Shown: in pieces, positions 22,476-30,774 of the stretch
How the letters are laid out: the number at the start of each line of letters is the position of its first letter
How positions within the stretch are numbered: position 1 is the stretch's first letter
DNA from: Liolophura sinensis
Lineage: Eukaryota; Mollusca; Polyplacophora; Chitonida; Chitonidae
DNA length: 30,774 nucleotides
Direction of reading: 5' to 3'
Assembly: GCF_032854445.1 (NCBI RefSeq)
Contig: NW_027018402.1
Span: forward strand, 1-30,774
Program-made: the position numbers and the translations under genes
Notes under the pieces: generated by a model
Database searches by the model: none
Seen by the model: only the letters and a program-made list of their open reading frames with translations
Told to the model about the DNA's origin: nothing

Positions 22476-23022
22476 CATTACTATATTCAACTTTTGATTA
22501 TAAGTTATGTGCCCTTCGGTAGCCCAGAAGACGTCAAATCTTTGGGCCAAGCCCATTTAACTCATCCAGCAATTGTCTTACTTCTAAGTCGAAGACAAAC
22601 TCAATGTCTTTATCTACATGTTGAAAAACCACACCATTTGTATATGAAAACAACAAGGTACTTGATACAGTCTGCTGTAAAAAGTACAATTGAACACTGA
22701 CCCACATCAATAAGGTGCCAAAAGATGCGCAATTGGGCCAGGCATCTCCAGCTGTTGAAAAATTGCAAATTTCCTTGGTTTCCATGGAGTAAGAGCCGTT
22801 GCTGGTCACGTGATTTTCACATAAATGCTCATTCAATTGTCGCTACAGCCAAAAGTATTGGTCGGAGAGCAACGCGGTTTGCACCATTCGATTTCTCGTC
22901 ACAAAATACGTCGGATTAGCCTCTTATCAGCAGCATTGGAACAGTTTTTTAACTTTTGGATTTTGCCTCGGCTTTTTGCTAATTCAATTCGGCTACATTT
23001 ACTATGTAATATCGCGACTGGT
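22476..23022 (+). repeat. Monomer M42
   Basis: 547 bp (one T lost, GGATTTTGCC). p11 T; TATATGAAAACAAC; ACAATTG; GCTGGTCAC; TTATC; TTTTTTAAC; GCCTCGGC. Same type as M55. Confidence 0.95.
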
Positions 23023-23570
23023 CATTACTATAATCAACTTTTGATTATAAGTTATGTGCCCTTCGGTAGCCCAGAAGACGTCAAATCTTTGGGCCAAGCC
23101 CATTTAACTCATCCAGCAATTGTCTTACATCTAAGTCGAAGACAAACTCAATGTCTTTATCTACATGTTGAAAAACCACACCATTTGTATATAAAAAACA
23201 CAAGGTACTTGATACAGTCTGCTGTAAAAAGTACAATTAAACACTGACCCACATCAATAAGGTGCCAAAAGATGCGCAATTGGGCCAGGCATCTCCAGCT
23301 GTTGAAAAATTGCAAATTTCCTTGGTTTCCATGGAGTAAGAGCCGTTGTTAGGCACGTGATTTTCACATAAATGCTCATTCAATTGTCGCTACAGCCAAA
23401 AGTATTGGTCGGAGAGCAACGCGGTTTGCACCATTCGATTTCTCGTCACAAAATACGTCGGATTAGCCTCTTACCAGCAGCATTGGAACAGTTTTTCCAC
23501 TTTTGGATTTTTGCCTGGGCTTTTTGCTAATTCAATTCGGCTACATTTACTATGTAATATCGCGACTGGT
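23023..23570 (+). repeat. Monomer M43
   Basis: p11 A; private TTACATCTAAG; ACAATTA; GTTAGG; TCG haplotype with TTACC; CTTTTGG. Confidence 0.95.
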
Positions 23571-24118
23571 CATTACTATATTCAACTTTTGATTATAAGT
23601 TATGTGCCCTTCGGTAGCCCAGAAGACGTCAAATCTTTGGGCCAAGCCCATTTAACTCATCCAGCAATTGTCTTACTTCTAAGTCGAAGACAAACTCAAT
23701 GTCTTTATCTACATGTTGAAAAACCACACCATTTGTATATAAAAAACACAAGGTACTTGATACAGTCTGCTGTAAAAAGTACAATTAAACACTGACCCAC
23801 ATCAATAAGGTGCCAAAAGATGCGCAATTGGGCCAGGCATCTCCAGCTGTTGAAAAATTGCAAATTTCCTTGGTTTCCATGGAGTAAGAGCCGTTGCTGG
23901 TCACGTGATTTTCACATAAATGCTCATTCAATTGTCGCTACAGCCAAAAGTATTGGTCGGAGAGCAACGCGGTTTGCACCATTCGATTTCTCGTCACAAA
24001 ATACGTCGGATTAGCCTCTTATCAGCAGCATTGGAACAGTTTTTTAACTTTTGGATTTTTGCCTCGGCTTTTTGCTAATTCAATTCGGCTACATTTACTA
24101 TGTAATATCGCGACTGGT
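23571..24118 (+). repeat. Monomer M44
   Basis: p11 T; normal TATATAAAAAA; ACAATTA; GCTGGTCAC; TTATC; TTTTTTAAC; GCCTCGGC. Confidence 0.95.
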
Positions 24119-24665
24119 CATTACTATAATCAACTTTTGATTATAAGTTATGTGCCCTTCGGTAGCCCAGAAGACGTCAAATCTTTGGGCCAAGCCCATT
24201 TAACTCATCCAGCAATTGTCTTACTTCTAAGTCGAAGACAAACTCAATGTCTTTATCTACATGTTGAAAAACCACACCATTTGTATATAAAAAACACAAG
24301 GTACTTGATACAGTCTGCTGTAAAAAGTACAATTAAACACTGACCCACATCAATAAGGTGCCAAAAGATGCGCAATTGGGCCAGGCATCTCCAGCTGTTG
24401 AAAAATTGCAAATTTCCTTGGTTTCCATGAAGTAAGAGCGTTGCTGGGCACGTGATTTTCACATAAATGCTCATTCAATTGTCGCTACAGCCAAAAGTAT
24501 TGGTCGGAGAGCAACGCGGTTTGCACCATTCGATTTATCGTCACAAAATACGTCGGATTAGCCTCTTACCAGCAGCATTGGAACAGTTTTTCCACTTTTG
24601 GATTTTTGCCTGGGCTTTTTGCTAATTCAATTCGGCTACATTTACTATGTAATATCGCGACTGGT
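24119..24665 (+). repeat. Monomer M45
   Basis: 547 bp; private ATGAAGTAAGAGCG (one C lost). ACAATTA; GCTGGGCAC; TTTATCG; TTACC. Confidence 0.95.
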
Positions 24666-25217
24666 CATTACTATATTCAACTTTTGATTATAAGTTATGT
24701 GCCCTTCGGTTAGCCCAGAAGACGTCAAATCTTGGGCCAAGCCCATTTAACTCATCCAGCAATTGTCTTACTTCTAAGTCGAAGACAAAACTCAATGTCT
24801 TTATCTACATGTTGAAAAACCACACCATTTGTATATGAAAAACAACAAGGTACTTGATACAGGTCTGCTGTAAAAAGTACAATTGAACACTGACCCACAT
24901 CAATAAGGTGCAAAAGATGCGCAATTGGGCCAGGCATCTCCCAGCTGTTGAAACATTGCAAATTTCCTTGGTTTCCATGGAGTAAGAGCCGTTGCTGGTC
25001 ACGTGATTTTCACATAAATGCTCATTCAATTGTCGCTACAGCCAAAAGTATTGGTCGGAGAGCAACGTGGTTTGCACCATTCGATTTCTCGTCACAAAAT
25101 ACGTCGGATTAGCCTCTTATCAGCAGCATATGGAACAGTTTTTTAACTTTTGGATTTTTGCATGGGCTTTTTGCTAATTCAATTCGGCTACATTTACTAT
25201 GTAATATCGCGACTGGT
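24666..25217 (+). repeat. Monomer M46 (552 bp, indel-rich)
   Basis: M31 type (GAAACATTGC, AACGTGG, GCATGGGC). Single-base changes in length include CGGTTAGCCC, TCTTGGGCC, GACAAAACTC, TATGAAAAACAAC, ACAGGTCTG, GTGCAAAAGATG, TCTCCCAGC and CAGCATATGG. Confidence 0.95.
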
Positions 25218-25766
25218 CATTACTATAATCAACTTTTGATTATAAGTTATGTGCCCTTCGGTAGCCCAGAAGACGTCAAATCTTTGGGCCAAGCCCATTT
25301 AACTCATCCAGCAATGTCTTACTTCTAAGTCGAAGACAAACTCAATGTCTTTATCTTACATGTTGAAAAACCACACCATTTGTATATAAAAAACACAAGG
25401 TACTTGATACAGTCTGCTGTAAAAAGTACAATTAAACACTGACCCACATCAATAAGGTGCCAAAAGATGCGCAGTTGGGCAGGCATCTCCAGCTGTTGAA
25501 AAATTGCAAATTTCCTTGGTTTCCATGGAGTAAGAGCCGTTGTTAGGCACGTGATTTTCACATAAATGCTCATTCAATTGTCGCTAACAGCCAAAAGTAT
25601 TGGTCGGAGAGCAACGCGGTTTGCACCATTCGATTTCTCGTCACAAAATACATCGGATTAGCCTCTTATCAGCAGCATTGGAACAGTTTTTCCACTTTGG
25701 GATTTTTTGCCTGGGCTTTTTGCTAATTCAATTCGGCTACATTTACTATGTAATATCGCGACTGGT
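25218..25766 (+). repeat. Monomer M47
   Basis: 549 bp. M32 type (CATCGG, TTTGGG). Indels: GCAATGTCTT, ATCTTACATG, TTGGGCAGG, GCTAACAG and GATTTTTTGCC. Confidence 0.95.
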
Positions 25767-26313
25767 CATTACTATATTCAACTTTTGATTATAAGTTATG
25801 TGCCCTTCGGTAGCCCAGAAGACGTCAAATCTTTGGGCCAAGCCCATTTAACTCATCCAGCAATTGTCTTACTTCTAAGTCGAAGACAAACTCAATGTCT
25901 TTATCTACATGTTGAAAAACCACACATTTGTATATAAAAACAACAAGGTACTTGATACAGTCTGCTGTAAAAAGTAGAATTGAACACTGACCCACATCAA
26001 TAAGGTGCCAAAAGATGCGCAATTGGGCCAGGCATCTCCAGCTGTTGAAAAATTGCAAATTTCCTTGGTTTCCATGGAGTAAGAGCCGTTGCTGGTCACG
26101 TGATTTTCACATAAATGCTCATTCAATTGTCGCTACAGCCAAAAGTATTGGTCGGAGAGCAACGCGGTTTGCACCATTCGATTTCTCTGTCACAAAATAC
26201 GTCGGATTAGCTCTTACCAGCAGCATTGGAACAGTTTTTCCACTTTTGGATTTTTGCCTGGGCTTTTTGCTAATTAAATTCGGCTACATTTACTATGTAA
26301 TATCGCGATTGGT
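25767..26313 (+). repeat. Monomer M48
   Basis: 547 bp. M38 type (CAACAAGG, AGAATTG, GCTGGTCAC, GATTGGTC) but AACGCGG. Indels: CCACACATTT, CTCTGTCAC and TTAGCTCTT. Confidence 0.95.
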
Positions 26314-26858
26314 CATTACAATAGTCAACTTTTGATTATAAGTTATGTGCCCTTCGGTAGCCCAGAAGACGTCAAATCTTTGGCCAAGCCCATTTAACTC
26401 ATCCAGCAATTGTCTTACTTCTAAGTCGAAGACAAACTCAATGTCTTTATCTACATGTTGAAAAACACACCATTTGTATATAAAAACACAAGGTACTTGA
26501 TACAGTCTACTGTAAAAAGTAGAATTGAACACTGACCCACATCAATAAGGTGCCAAAAGATGCGCAATTGGGCCAGGCATTCTCCAGCTGTTGAAAAATT
26601 GCAAATTTCCTTGGTTCCATGGAGTAAGAGCCGTTGCTGGGAACGTGATTTTCACATAAATGCTCATTCAATTGTCGCTACAGCAAAAGTATGGTCGGAG
26701 AGCAACGCGGTTTGCACCATTCGATTTCTCGTCACAAAAATACGTCGGATTAGCCTCTTATCAGCAGCATTGGAACAGGTTTTCCACTTTTGGATTTTTG
26801 CCTGGACTTTTTGCTAATTTCAATTCGGCTACATTTACTATGTAATATCGCGACTGGT
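26314..26858 (+). repeat. Monomer M49
   Basis: 545 bp. M39 type (GTCTAC, AGAATTG, GCTGGGAAC, CAGGTTTTCC). About nine single-base indels, for example TTTGGCCAAG, AAAAACACACC, GCATTCTCC, CAGCAAAAG, GTATGGTCGG and CTAATTTCAA. Confidence 0.95.
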
Positions 26859-27406
26859 CATTACTATAATCAACTTTTGATTATAAGTTATGTGCCCTTC
26901 GGTAGCCCAGAAGATGTCAAATCTTTGGGCCAAGCCCATTTAACTCATCCAGCAATTGTCCTTACTTCTAAGTCGAAGACAAACTCAATGTCTTTATCTA
27001 CATGTTGAAAAACCACACCATTTGTATATAAAAAACACAAGGTACTTGATACAGTCTACTGTAAAAAGTACAATTAAACACTGACCCACATCAATAAGGT
27101 GCCAAAAGATGCGCAATTGGGCCAGCATCTCCAGCTGTTGAAAATTGCAAATTTCCTTGGTTTCCATGGAGTAAGAGCCGTTGTTAGGCACGTGATTTTC
27201 ACATAAATGCTCATTCAATTGTCGCTACAGCCAAAAGTATTGGTCGGAGAGCAACGCGGTTTGCACCATTCGATTTCTCGTCACAAAATACGTCGGATTA
27301 GCCTCTTACCAGCAGTATTGGAACAGTTTTTCCACTTTTGGATTTTTTGCCTGGGCTTTTTGCTAATTAAATTCGGCTACATTTACTATGTAATATCGCG
27401 ACTGGT
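26859..27406 (+). repeat. Monomer M50
   Basis: 548 bp with compensating indels (TTGTCCTTAC, GCCAGCATC, TGAAAATTGC, GATTTTTTGCC). M40 type: GATGTC, GTCTAC, CAGTATTGG, AATTA. Confidence 0.95.
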
Positions 27407-27955
27407 CATTACTATAATCAACTTTTGATTATAAGTTATGTGCCCTTCGGTAGCCCAGAAGACGTCAAATCTTTGGGCCAAGCCCATTTAACTCATCCAG
27501 CAATTGTCTTACTTCTAAGTCGAAGACAAACTCAATGTCCTTTATCTACATGTTGAAAAACCACACCATTTGTATATAAAAAACACAAGGTACTTGATAC
27601 AGTCTGCTGTAAAAAGTACAATTGAACACTGACCCACATCAATAAGGTGCCAAAAGATGCGCAATTGGGCCAGGCATCTCCAGCTGTTGAAAAATTGCAA
27701 ATTTCTTGGTTTCCATGGAGTAAGAGCCGTTGCTGGTCACGTGATTTTCACATAAATGCTCATTCAATTGTCGCTACAGCCAAAAGTATTGGTCGGAGAG
27801 CAACGCGGTTTGCACCATTCGATTTCTCGTCACAAAATACGGTCGGATTAGCCTCTTATCAGCAGCATTGGAACAGTTTTTTAACTTTTGGATTTTTGCC
27901 TCGGCTTTTTGCTAATTCAATTCGGCTACATTTACTATGTAATATCGCGACTGGT
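27407..27955 (+). repeat. Monomer M51, unequal-crossover chimera
   Basis: 549 bp. The 5' part is M41-like (p11 A, AAAAAACACAAGG); from p217 on it is M42-like (ACAATTG, GCTGGTCAC, TTATC, TTTTTTAAC, GCCTCGGC). The switch lies between about 27586 and 27624. Indels: TGTCCTTTAT, ATTTCTTGG and TACGGTCGG. Confidence 0.9.
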
Positions 27956-28503
27956 CATTACTATAATCAACTTTTGATTATAAGTTATGTGCCCTTCGGT
28001 AGCCCAGAAGACGTCAAATCTTTGGGCCAAGCCCATTTAACTCATCCAGCAATTGTCTTACTTCTAAGTCGAAGACAAACTCAATGTCTTTATCTACATG
28101 TTGAAAAACCACACCATTTGTATATAAAAAACACAAGGTACTTGATACAGTCTGCTGTAAAAAGTACAATTAAACACTGACCCACATCAATAAGGTGCCA
28201 AAAGATGCGCAATTGGGCCAGGCATCTCCAGCTGTTGAAAAATTGCAAATTTCCTTGGTTTCCATGGAGTAAGAGCCGTTGTTAGGCACGTGATTTTCAC
28301 ATAAATGCTCATTCAATTGTCGCTACAGCCAAAAGTATTGGTCGGAGAGCAACGCGGTTTGCACCATTCGATTTCTCGTCACAAAATACGTCGGATTAGC
28401 CTCTTACCAGCAGCATTGGAACAGTTTTTCCACTTTTGGATTTTTGCCTGGGCTTTTTGCTAATTCAATTCGGCTACATATACTATGTAATATCGCGACT
28501 GGT
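27956..28503 (+). repeat. Monomer M52
   Basis: M43 type without TTACATCT; private CTACATATACTATG near the 3' end. Confidence 0.95.
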
Positions 28504-29052
28504 CATTACTATATTCAACTTTTGATTATAAGTTATGTGCCCTTCGGTAGCCCAGAAGACGTCAAATCTTTGGGCCAAGCCCATTTAACTCATCCAGCAA
28601 TTGTCTTACTTCTAAGTCGAAGACAAACTCAATGTCTTTATCTACATGTTGAAAAAACCACACCATTTGTATATAAAAAACACAAGGTACTTGATACAGT
28701 CTGCTGTAAAAAGTACAATTAAACACTGACCCACATCAATAAGGTGCCAAAAGATGCGCAATTGGGCCAGGCATCTCCAGCTGTTGAAAAATTGCAAATT
28801 TCCTTGGTTTCCATGGAGTAAGAGCCGTTGCTGGTCACGTGATTTTCACATAAATGCTCATTCAATTGTCGCTACAGCCAAAAGTATTGGTCGGAGAGCA
28901 ACGCGGTTTGCACCATTCGATTTCTCGTCACAAAATACGTCGGATTAGCCTCTTATCAGCAGCATTGGAACAGTTTTTTAACTTTTGGATTTTTGCCTCG
29001 GCTTTTTGCTAATTCAATTCGGCTACATTTACTATGTAATATCGCGACTGGT
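28504..29052 (+). repeat. Monomer M53
   Basis: 549 bp (one extra A, TTGAAAAAACC). M44 type: ACAATTA, GCTGGTCAC, TTTTTTAAC, GCCTCGGC. Confidence 0.95.
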
Positions 29053-29599
29053 CATTACTATAATCAACTTTTGATTATAAGTTATGTGCCCTTCGGTAGC
29101 CCAGAAGACGTCAAATCTTTGGCCAAGCCCATTTAACTCATCCAGCAATTGTCTTACTTCTAAGTCGAAGACAAACTCAATGTCTTTATCTACATGTTGA
29201 AAAACCACACCATTTGTATATAAAAAACACAAGGTACTTGATACAGTCTGCTGTAAAAAGTACAATTAAACACTGACCCACATCAATAAGGTGCCAAAAG
29301 ATGCGCAATTGGGCCAGGCATCTCCAGCTGTTGAAAAATTGCAAATTTCCTTGGTTTCCATGGAGTAAGAGCCGTTGCTGGGCACGTGATTTTCACATAA
29401 ATGCTCATTCAATTGTCGCTACAGCCAAAAGTATTGGTCGGAGAGCAACGCGGTTTGCACCATTCGATTTATCGTCACAAAATACGTCGGATTAGCCTCT
29501 TACCAGCAGCATTGGAACAGTTTTTCCACTTTTGGATTTTTGCCTGGGCTTTTTGCTAATTCAATTCGGCTACATTTACTATGTAATATCGCGACTGGT
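29053..29599 (+). repeat. Monomer M54
   Basis: 547 bp (TTTGGCCAAG, one G lost). M45 type: GCTGGGCAC, TTTATCG, TTACC, with the normal GAGCCGTTG. Confidence 0.95.
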
Positions 29600-30148
29600 C
29601 ATTACTATATTCAACTTTTGATTATAAGTTATGTGCCCTTCGGTAGCCCAGAAGACGTCAAATCTTTGGGCCAAGCCCATTTAACTCATCCAGCAATTGT
29701 CTTACTTCTAAGTCGAAGACAAACTCAATGTCTTTATCTACATGTTGAAAAACCACACCATTTGTATATGAAAACAACAAGGTACTTGATACAGTCTGCT
29801 GTAAAAAGTACAATTGAACACTGACCCACATCAATAAGGTGCCAAAAGATGCGCAATTGGGCCAGGCATCTCCAGCTGTTGAAAAATTGCAAATTTCCTT
29901 GGTTTCCATGGAGTAAGAGCCGTTGCTGGTCACGTGATTTTCACATAAATGCTCATTCAATTGTCGCTACAGCCAAAAGTATTGGTCGGAGAGCAACGCG
30001 GTTTGCACCATTCGATTTCTCGTCACAAAATACGTCGGATTAGCCTCTTATCAGCAGCATTGGAACAGTTTTTTTAACTTTTGGATTTTTGCCTCGGCTT
30101 TTTGCTAATTCAATTCGGCTACATTTACTATGTAATATCGCGACTGGT
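29600..30148 (+). repeat. Monomer M55
   Basis: 549 bp; seven-plus T run before AACTTTTGG. M42 type: TATATGAAAACAAC, ACAATTG, GCTGGTCAC, GCCTCGGC. Confidence 0.95.
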
Positions 30149-30696
30149 CATTACTATAATCAACTTTTGATTATAAGTTATGTGCCCTTCGGTAGCCCAG
30201 AAGACGTCAAATCTTTGGGCCAAGCCCATTTAACTCATCCAGCAATTGTCTTACTTCTAAGTCGAAGACAAACTCAATGTCTTTATCTACATGTTGAAAA
30301 ACCACACCATTTGTATATAAAAAACACAAGGTACTTGATACAGTCTGCTGTAAAAAGTACAATTAAACACTGACCCACATCAATAAGGTGCCAAAAGATG
30401 CGCAATTGGGCCAGGCATCTCCAGCTGTTGAAAAATTGCAAATTTCCTTGGTTTCCATGGAGTAAGAGCCGTTGTTAGGCACGTGATTTTCACATAAATG
30501 CTCATTCAATTGTCGCTACAGCCAAAAGTATTGGTCGGAGAGCAACGCGGTTTGCACCATTCGATTTCTCGTCACAAAATACGTCGGATTAGCCTCTTAC
30601 CAGCAGCATTGGAACAGTTTTTCCACTTTTGGATTTTTGCCTGGGCTTTTTGCTAATTCAATTCGGCTACATTTACTATGTAATATCGCGACTGGT
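30149..30696 (+). repeat. Monomer M56
   Basis: M43/M52 type: p11 A, ACAATTA, GTTAGG, TTACC, AATTC. Confidence 0.95.
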
Positions 30697-30774
30697 CATT
30701 ACTATATTCAACTTTTGATTATAAGTTATGTGCCCTTCGGTAGCCCAGAAGACGTCAAATCTTTGGGCCAAGCC
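30697..30774 (+). repeat. Partial monomer M57, cut by the window edge
   Basis: The first 78 bases of a monomer with p11 T, ending in the GGGCCAAGCC stretch. It follows M56 as M44 follows M43. Confidence 0.95.

Larger units (their letters stand above)
16449..24665 (+). repeat. Copy 1 of an inferred ~10-monomer HOR, expanded to 15 monomers (M31-M45)
   Basis: M31-M32 here reappear as M46-M47, M33-M35 (or M38-M40) as M48-M50, and M43-M45 as M52-M54. The extra five monomers relative to copy 2 are explained by the internal duplication M33-M37 / M38-M42. Key markers are AACGTGG and GCATGGGC in M31, CATCGG in M32, AACGCAG with GATTGGTC in M33, GCTGGGAAC with CAGGTTTTCC in M34, GAAGATGTC with CAGTATTGG in M35, and TTTATCG in M36. 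Unit order is read directly from these markers; the ancestral ten-mer is an inference. Confidence 0.75.
24666..29599 (+). repeat. Copy 2 of the inferred ~10-monomer HOR, shortened to nine (M46-M54)
   Basis: The order corresponds to M31, M32, M38, M39, M40, a fusion of M41 and M42, then M43, M44 and M45. M46 repeats GAAACATTGC, AACGTGG and GCATGGGC of M31; M47 repeats CATCGG and TTTGGG of M32; M49 repeats GCTGGGAAC of M34/M39; M50 repeats GATGTC and CAGTATTGG. One monomer is missing because M51 is chimeric. This copy also contains a dense cluster of single-base indels. Confidence 0.75.
1..30774 (+). repeat. Tandem satellite DNA array, 548-bp monomer, 56 full copies plus a 78-bp partial
   Basis: The block starting CATTACTATA recurs at 1, 548, 1097, 1644, 2192, 2740 and so on to 30697, nearly always 548 bp apart, always in the same orientation. 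All sequence between recurrences aligns to the same monomer. Variant sites used below, in monomer coordinates: p11 (A, T or G); p70-79 (CCAAGCCC or CCCAGTCC); p170-180 (AAAAAACACAAGG or AAAAACAACAAGG); p212 and p217 (ACAATTG, ACAATTA or AGAATTG); p244 (GCCAAAAG or GCAAAAAG); p300-313 (GGTTCCCTTGG or GGTTTCCATGG); p323-334 (GTTAGGCAC, GCTGGGCAC, GCTGGTCAC or GCTGGGAAC); p366 (TCG or TAG); p374-384 (CCAAAAGTATT or CCATAAGTGTT); p420 (TTTCTCG or TTTATCG); p428 (CACAAAAT or CACTAAAT); p435 (CGTCGG or CGGCGG); p452 (TTATCAG or TTACCAG); p482 (CTTTTGG or CTTTGGG); p491-497; p511 (AATTC or AATTA); p544 and p547. GC is about 40%. I do not recognise the family; its centromeric or heterochromatic role is inferred only from array architecture. 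Confidence 0.98.
29600..30774 (+). repeat. Start of a further copy of the M42-M45 tetramer (M55-M57)
   Basis: M55 matches M42 (TATATGAAAACAAC, GCTGGTCAC, the long T run and GCCTCGGC), M56 matches M43 and the partial M57 matches the start of M44. Since M51-M54 end with the same M42-M45 order, the right edge of the window is moving into a tetramer-periodic region. Confidence 0.78.

Noticed and set aside
1-30774. CRISPR array or other spacer-repeat system
   Set aside because: The repeats directly abut, the unit is 548 bp, and there are no unique spacers or cas-like genes.
1-30774. CENP-B box (consensus nTTCGnnnnAnnCGGGn) in the monomer
   Set aside because: TTCG cores occur (for example CTTCGGTAG, ATTCGGCTAC, and CTTCGACTTA on the minus strand), but none is followed by the required A and CGGG at the proper spacing.
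1-30774. Telomeric TTAGG motif in GTTAGGCAC
   Set aside because: It appears once per monomer, never in tandem, and is replaced by GCTGG in many monomers.
1-30774. tRNA, 5S rRNA or other Pol III gene repeats
   Set aside because: I found no A-box/B-box pair with cloverleaf potential and no similarity to 5S rRNA in any strand of the monomer.
1-30774. Transposable element insertion or a target-site duplication within the array
   Set aside because: Every base aligns to the satellite monomer; the largest length change is the 10-bp duplication in M23.

Overview
The whole window is one uninterrupted satellite-DNA array. It holds 56 complete head-to-tail copies of a 548-bp monomer plus a 78-bp partial copy, all in the same orientation. 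No other sequence separates them: I see no transposon, non-satellite spacer, rRNA or tRNA gene, CRISPR array, or credible protein-coding gene. Both window edges cut the array, so it continues on each side. Tens of kilobases of a long monomer with higher-order structure point to a eukaryotic nuclear genome, probably pericentromeric, subtelomeric or other heterochromatin. One unit counted by hand (2161-2700) has 218 G+C in 540 bases (40.4%) and 16 CpG, about three quarters of random expectation. This mild CpG depletion fits an invertebrate better than a heavily methylated vertebrate, but I do not recognise the monomer and cannot name the species.

I number the monomers M1-M57, with position 1 (p1) at CATTACTATA. 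Most are exactly 548 bp (all of M4-M18, M30-M36 and M38-M41). Variant sites show higher-order repeat (HOR) structure that changes along the window. M1-M8 (1-4383) are two copies of a tetramer with a 2,192-bp period, differing at about 7 positions. M9-M21 (4384-11508) are a six-monomer order followed by a seven-monomer version of it. M22-M23 are a fresh monomer duplication. M24-M30 are a mosaic. M31-M45 and M46-M54 read as two copies of an ancestral roughly ten-monomer unit: the first is expanded by a recent five-monomer duplication (M33-M37 / M38-M42), the second is shortened by a fusion monomer (M51). M55-M57 begin another copy of the M42-M45 tetramer.

Each monomer carries a TATA-like stretch, a CACGTG hexamer (lost in three monomers, extended to TCACGTGA in twelve), a GACGTC palindrome and small inverted repeats. 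Open frames of 64-140 codons recur on both strands, but 548 is not a multiple of three, indels break them freely and the common variants in them are mainly amino-acid changing, so I do not call them genes. From about 24.4 to 27.9 kb there is a burst of single-base indels that looks more like poor consensus quality than biology.
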